Shown here one piece after another: positions 59,002 to 64,000 of a stretch of 64,000 nt of DNA. Under the pieces are notes generated by a model. It searched no databases and was not told the origin of the DNA. It saw only the letters and a list, made by a program, of their open reading frames with translations. The position numbers were made by a program, and so were the translations under genes. Each line of letters opens with the position of its first letter. Within the stretch, counting starts at the first letter, position 1. Source of the DNA: Ancylostoma caninum (Eukaryota; Nematoda; Chromadorea; Rhabditida; Ancylostomatidae); assembly GCA_037903475.1 (NCBI GenBank), contig JBAJFG010000290.1, forward strand, positions 124,001 through 188,000, written 5' to 3'.

Positions 59002-61784
59002 TTAACATCTAATATTTCGCCCATACTTCTTCACCAAACTTCTCGCCACTTCTATTGGATATGGAATTACTATCGTATTGTTCCTGCAATGAACCCTATT
59101 GGTACCATGGTCGCCCAGGAACTGAAGGGACTCTCGTACCTTTGCGAGGCCACCTGATGAAGCGTCTGCAGATATCGTAACTGTACGGAGATCGTATTTC
59201 CATTGATGATCTCAGCAGCTTCCGACATCCACCTGAAATCCTGCATAAATCAAAATTACCAAAAAACTAATTATTACTTTATCTGGACAAGATAAAGTAA
59301 TATTTAGCTATTTCTTGGGGGGGGGAGGCCTTGACATTGGCATTTCTCCAAATCTTGGTTTTACATGTATTTTGTTGATGAAACCCTAAATGTAACAGTT
59401 CTAATATCTACTGGTATACTGTCGTGGATTATCCAGTGCGCGGAACTAGGTTTTCACGAGTATTGGGCATAAAAATATCGATTTGCTGATTTTATTGATT
59501 TTCTCCAAATTTGCTGGCACGCACAGTAGTTGAAAATAAACAAGATTTTTTCCGAGTTCTGTTTCTTGCGTGGGGAAGCAGAGATTGTCCAGTGTGCGGA
59601 ACTAGGATTTCACGAGAGTCAGGCATAAGAATATTGATTTATTGGTTTTATTGATTTTCTCGAAATTTACTGACACGCCTGCTAGTCAAAATAAATGAGT
59701 AGTTTTGTGTTTGACACATGTAGACATGGAGTGGAGTTCTATAAAACCTCTTCGACTGGCTATGATTAGTTTCTCGGATGAGGCGTTTTTTCTCGGGAAA
59801 CTCGTCCACTCTAGGTGGGCGGGGCGGTGTCAATTTTCGCGAAAACATCTCCGGATCCGAGCCAAAGTCTCCCCTACCGTGATGCATTCTTCTCTCCCTC
59901 GGCGTGGATAATAGCAGCCCTGGCTCTGCGGACCGCTTCTGCCTCGGCAGCCATGCTGCGCGTGAGCTGATGGGGAAGACGAATGTCTTTGATTTCGACA
60001 CGCTCCACCTTAAATCACCATGGCTGCAAATCTCGGACAACTGTCACAAATAGTTACAATTTCTCACCTTCACACCCCACGGCACCGTGCCCTCATCCAG
60101 AACTTTCTCGGTGATCTGAAACAAATAAACAATCTGCGTTTTTCGCGTGTGAGCAGAGCGATGTTTTTGTTTCGCGATTTGTTTCCAGTGAGCGGTGTGC
60201 GTCTCAAGTTTCATGTGTCGCAAAGAGTATAAACAAGTCGATAGATGTCAGCTGTTCTGCTACAATCAACGTCAACATGTTCCGCGGACAACTAACATTT
60301 GCTATCGCATCGCGTTCGGACAGCATTTCACTGAGCGTTTTCGTGCCCAGCACGTTTCGAAGCGTCGTCTGTGCGAGAAGTCGCGTACTGAACTGAGCAT
60401 CGTTCACATTTGTTACCGAAATCACCTGCAACACAATTATTATGCCATGGAGTATGAACAGCTGTTCATTGGTGTTGACATTTCAGGATGTAAACACGTG
60501 TAAACAATGCGGCAAACCGTGGGAATGGCAGAGAAAGCGCGTCTATCCAGTTATTTCCGTAAAATAGCAATTTTTAGAGCGGATATTCATGAGGTTCTGG
60601 CCGAAATGAGATCATTTCCTGGATTTTCACAAGAATTTCCAGCAGAAAATGAGGAACATGGGTCAGCACGAAGCTTTTCAGCTAATTCTATATAGTCTCA
60701 TAGGCACGCAGCGTCATTCCCTGGATAAGAGCGTGGCTGAGCACTGTGATTGGCTGACGCAGACGTAGCAGCCAATCGTAGAAACTGACCACGCCCCCTT
60801 ACAAATGATTCGCCTATAGCCTTCATACTGCAGCGCTTGACATGAATGATAGCATTATCGTCAGAACAGAAAAAAGATGTGCAATTTATTCACTAATTTA
60901 TTTATTTATTCAATGCGCTCTAGGTGCGCACATGTTAGGAACAAATAAAAAATTGGAAACTAAACAATTGCAGGAATTTGTAAACCAACAATCCAGAAAA
61001 AATACTCATGCATTGTAGAAAAAAACTCAAAAAAAAACCTCAAAAATACTTCCATCATAGGTCCGGAGCTAAATCTAAAGACGAATTTCAATTTAATCAG
61101 TTGCTACTTTTTGTTTAACTTCTCAAAATCCGTTCCAAAAAACTGGTAGGAATTTGATAAATTTAATAAAGGCTACGCAAAATCGTGGCAAAATTGACCA
61201 CGCCCTAAATCATTTTGAGAAACTAACTGGTAAAAAATGGTAAAATTTTTACCTATAGCCCTAACAATGCTTTTCGTTGATATTCCTGCCAGAGGAGGTA
61301 GTGGGAGATTTCCTCTTGAGCATGGTATTTCTAGCAATTCCTCAATCGTCTTTCGAATTAACTTACCGCCAGGTTTCTATTTCTTCAAAATGGACGAATT
61401 TTCCGAACAGAACTTATTTAAACCAGTTTTCTTCGAAGAACTCATCTGGGAGGTTATAATATCCTTGGGAACACTGACTCTAAGAATAATCTTTGCATGC
61501 ATAGAGAAAAAGGTTAGGAAGAAAAAAGAAGAGAGAAAAAAAGCAAAAATTTCCCAAAAAGTGGAAATGTAGCTATAACAGTTATAGGCATAACAGTTAG
61601 AGAGCACTGAGAAAACCGCGGCTTTATCGTACCAATTTCCGGAAATCTTATGAAATTTTAAAAAATCTGCACGTACCGGATTCGAAACCCTAAAATATAT
61701 GACCGCTTCCACAGATACTGTGACGGAATCGCGACTGAGAATCTCCTGAGGCGGAACGTCAAACGAGAGTACTCGCAGATCAAC
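59002..61784 (-). CDS. Stomatin-family (SPFH/PHB) membrane protein, 5' part beyond right edge
   Basis: Six 3' exons: 61784-61677, 60425-60297, 60115-60068, 60008-59878, 59232-59140, 59083-59002; 194 codons in frame to a stop. The PHB core is evident: [100 protein letters not shown] and the strand [11 protein letters not shown]. Stomatins sit in the inner leaflet in cholesterol-rich domains and regulate ion channels. The hydrophobic hairpin and N-terminus must be encoded by exons outside the window; none is found in 61785-64000. Which worm STO/MEC-2/UNC-1 member this is cannot be told. Confidence 0.92.
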
Positions 61785-62195
61785 CTAAACATTATGCATT
61801 ACCACTATTTATTTATTTATACTATCTCTACATCGCAACGGCACAATTTATTTCAAATTGTTCTTGCGGAGAGCTCAGCATTTTTTTTTTTGCCATCTCC
61901 GTTCATCATCGTTATCCAGTTTGACATTGCATCTATACTTTGCCTCCTTTGAATGTCGCTATATCATCAAGCCATCTTGTTCGAGGTTATGATTATTCAT
62001 TACTACTACAGAAGTACAAAAAACATGGTGTTATTTGCCTGATAGGCGGTAAATGGCCTAGGTTGCCATTCTCATTTGATTTGTGAAACATTGAGCTAAT
62101 TAGAAGAAAAAAACAGTGGAAAAATAGTCTTCTATTTGGCCAGATCAGAACAAGAGCCAATATTGCAACATTCGCAACAATAGCAAAGCAGTTGC

Positions 62196-62262
62196 CTCTT
62201 AAGGGTCTCGAACTCGCGACTGTTGCGTGATATCCAACACACTACACCATTGAGCTATGGCC
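62196..62262 (-). repeat. tRNA-like sequence (SINE head or tRNA pseudogene)
   Basis: Minus strand: GGCCATAGCTCAATGGTGTA gives a good box A and GAGTTCGAGACC a good box B, about 40 nt apart. The 3' end does not pair with the 5' GGCCATA, so not an intact tRNA. Confidence 0.5.
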
Positions 62263-62631
62263 ACACAACGACCCAACTCGCCCAGGGTGTGCCTCAAAGA
62301 CAGGAAATTTTCTGTCCCAGAAATAGGGTGATCCTGCCCTCGGTGCCCTCTTATCATTCGTCAAAACTATGTTCACAGTTGTCCATTTTTATTTGGAATC
62401 TTGAGCGCGTGCCAAGTCGTGCAAGGACAAATCAATCAATACCAAGGACAAATCAAACAGGTGGTGATTTTCATGGTTACCAAGTGTCGATATGAGGGTC
62501 TGATCCTGTTTCCTTAGGGGTGGTTATTTGGCATACTAGATAATATAATAATATCTTCATTTTTTACTGTTACTTAAAGGTCAGATAGGGCACAGATTGG
62601 ATATGTTGCTTCGCGAGGGTTTTCAAGACGT

Positions 62632-62965
62632 GCGCGCATAGCTTAGTGGGTTGAGCGAATGATCGACGTTGCGGCGGTCAGGGGATCGAATCCTGGTCTG
62701 TACCCACGTTTTGCAAATACATATAGTATGCTGCTTACGGCTGCTGCAGTTATATAAGAAACACCTACATAAAAAGTAGCCCGGATGGCTCAGTGGTTTG
62801 AGCGGCAGATTGCAATCTGTCCCTATCGCTGGTTCCACTCCGTTGTAGATCCAGAGTTAAGTATCGCAGTGTTTGGGGTTCACTGCTTGGAACGTCCCCC
62901 GTGATCTCCTTCGGGTAGTCCAGGAAGGCATCCGGCAACGTTTTGCACAAATTTCTGAGATAAAT
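62632..62965 (+). mobile_element. Solitary dimeric tRNA-derived SINE
   Basis: Unit 1 from 62632: TAGCTTAGTGGGTTGAGC (box A) and GGATCGAATCC (box B). Unit 2 from 62777: TGGCTCAGTGGTTTGAGC (box A), CAGATTGCAATCTG arm, GGTTCCACTCC (box B). A tRNA-unrelated tail follows, ending GGCATCCGGCAACGTTTTGC. The same arrangement forms the core of the three foldback elements, but here foldback arms are absent. Confidence 0.75.
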
Positions 62966-63823
62966 CATAGAAATTTGTAGGGGAAATTGTGCGCTTTTAC
63001 CGGAAAGCTCAAAAGCTGAGTGTGGAGAGGCTAAGGTTAAGCTCCACCGATGATGGAGGAATATTTCTCTAAACGAGAGAGAATTAAATATTGAATATGG
63101 ATGGACAGTAGAACCAAGAACCACAAGAAAAAAAAGAGAAACAGCGAATGGAAGGTCCCTAACTTCCTTGGAACCCTTTCTTGGTAACACTGTTCTCCCA
63201 GACGCACACATAATTTTTCTACGTAATTTTTCTACCGTATCACATGAATTACATCTATCAAAGAGAAAGGCGGCAGAGCAAGAACGGTAAAGAATGCACA
63301 GCAACCGATGAAAGGTGATATATGAAGGAATAAATCTTGTGTAGTACACTGCTTGGATAACAACACGCTCTCGCATGCTCACTGGTCTGCAAATGCACCA
63401 TTCTTTCGTAAAACTTGTGAGTTTTCAGAGAAACGAGGAAATATAAGCTAAAGATAATGGGTGATCTCGTTCCTTCCCGGGTACGACCCTCTGTATCCTT
63501 GGAAAGCATGATCGTCAAGAAAAGAATTGAAAAAACTTCAAAAACCTGGTAAAATTTTAGGGGTGTTTAACATTGATGCATTTTCCATATTCAGTTCTGT
63601 AACCAAACCTTTTTAAGAATTGAAATATAGCCGAAATATTGACCGAATTTTTTGCTACATAGGTACCACCTTTTTTTCCCAAAAAGAAGCCGTTCCACAG
63701 ATAAAATACCATTGTCGAGACGACAATTCCCAAGAAGGGTGTAACCTCTCCGAGCCGTTGAAGTGGAATAGTTTTCCGGGGAAAATTATGTACATTTATG
63801 TTGAACGATCGGGTGACAAATGG

Positions 63824-64000
63824 CAGTTTATACTAGATGCGTGCGTCAGTCGCGCGTCAGACGCATTCATCCATCTGCGCAGGGTTTTCCACGTAGCCCT
63901 TTCATTATGGTATGAACAGCCTGACTGTAAATAATGCGTGGCGTCTCGTAAAACATGTGCGTCTCACCTACGTCCGAGCTGCGTCAACCGTGCGACCTGA
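63824..64000. repeat. GACGCACGC-type repeat, copy 3, cut by window end
   Basis: TTTATACTAGATGCGTGCGT then GCGCGTCAGACGCATTCATCC; inverted relative to copies 1 and 2. Right end outside the window. Confidence 0.5.

Larger units (their letters stand above)
61785..64000. other. Intron or upstream region of the stomatin gene, repeat-containing
   Basis: Carries two tRNA-derived sequences (62196-62262, 62632-62965) and the truncated repeat 63824-64000. ORFs across these are translations of repeats. No stomatin exon seen. Confidence 0.5.

Noticed and set aside
61237..61572. 111-codon plus-strand ORF inside a stomatin intron
   Set aside because: Lysine-run composition and lack of any domain; likely chance in an AT-rich intron.

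Overview
The window reads as gene-containing nuclear DNA of a nematode, most likely clade V (strongylid, hookworm-like). The reasons are many short exons of roughly 70-200 nt with TTTCAG/TTCCAG-type acceptors, strong acceptors 1-4 nt before several start codons (as expected for spliced-leader trans-splicing), protein families typical of nematodes, and introns and spacers full of small palindromic transposons and tRNA-derived repeats. The genus is inference. Gene models were built by hand by joining exons on splice consensus and reading-frame phase; in every named model the phases close.

Left part (1-18.5 kb): a TFIIA gamma-subunit gene on the minus strand, cut by the left edge, then a very large plus-strand gene (3096-18498, about 31 coding exons, 1284 aa) for a type I membrane protein with signal peptide, NIDO, AMOP, VWD and sushi domains, i.e. 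the SUSD2/mucin-4-like architecture. Its introns carry most of the small palindromic elements of this half.

Middle (18.5-42.9 kb): two tandem minus-strand paralogues of a GNAT N-acetyltransferase (20374-24103 and 29090-31836) with the same six-exon structure; a minus-strand gene of unknown family for a 314-aa multi-pass membrane protein (34655-38775); and large repeat blocks. The blocks include a family of TA-flanked foldback elements (21986-23065, 25349-27064, 35652-36849) with two tRNA-like units in the centre. A GC-rich TATA-box region near 32.9 kb precedes an unexplained two-exon ORF.

Right part (42.9-64 kb): four recognisable minus-strand genes, RNase P/MRP subunit Rpp25 (Alba fold), phosphopantothenate-cysteine ligase, the SWI/SNF subunit SMARCE1/BAF57 (worm swsn-3), and a stomatin-family gene whose 5' end lies beyond the right edge. 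One plus-strand gene encodes an AIG1/ADTRP-like integral membrane hydrolase. These are mostly housekeeping genes; apart from the tandem GNAT pair nothing suggests that neighbours act in one pathway. I see no rRNA, no intact tRNA, no CRISPR array and no complete autonomous transposon.
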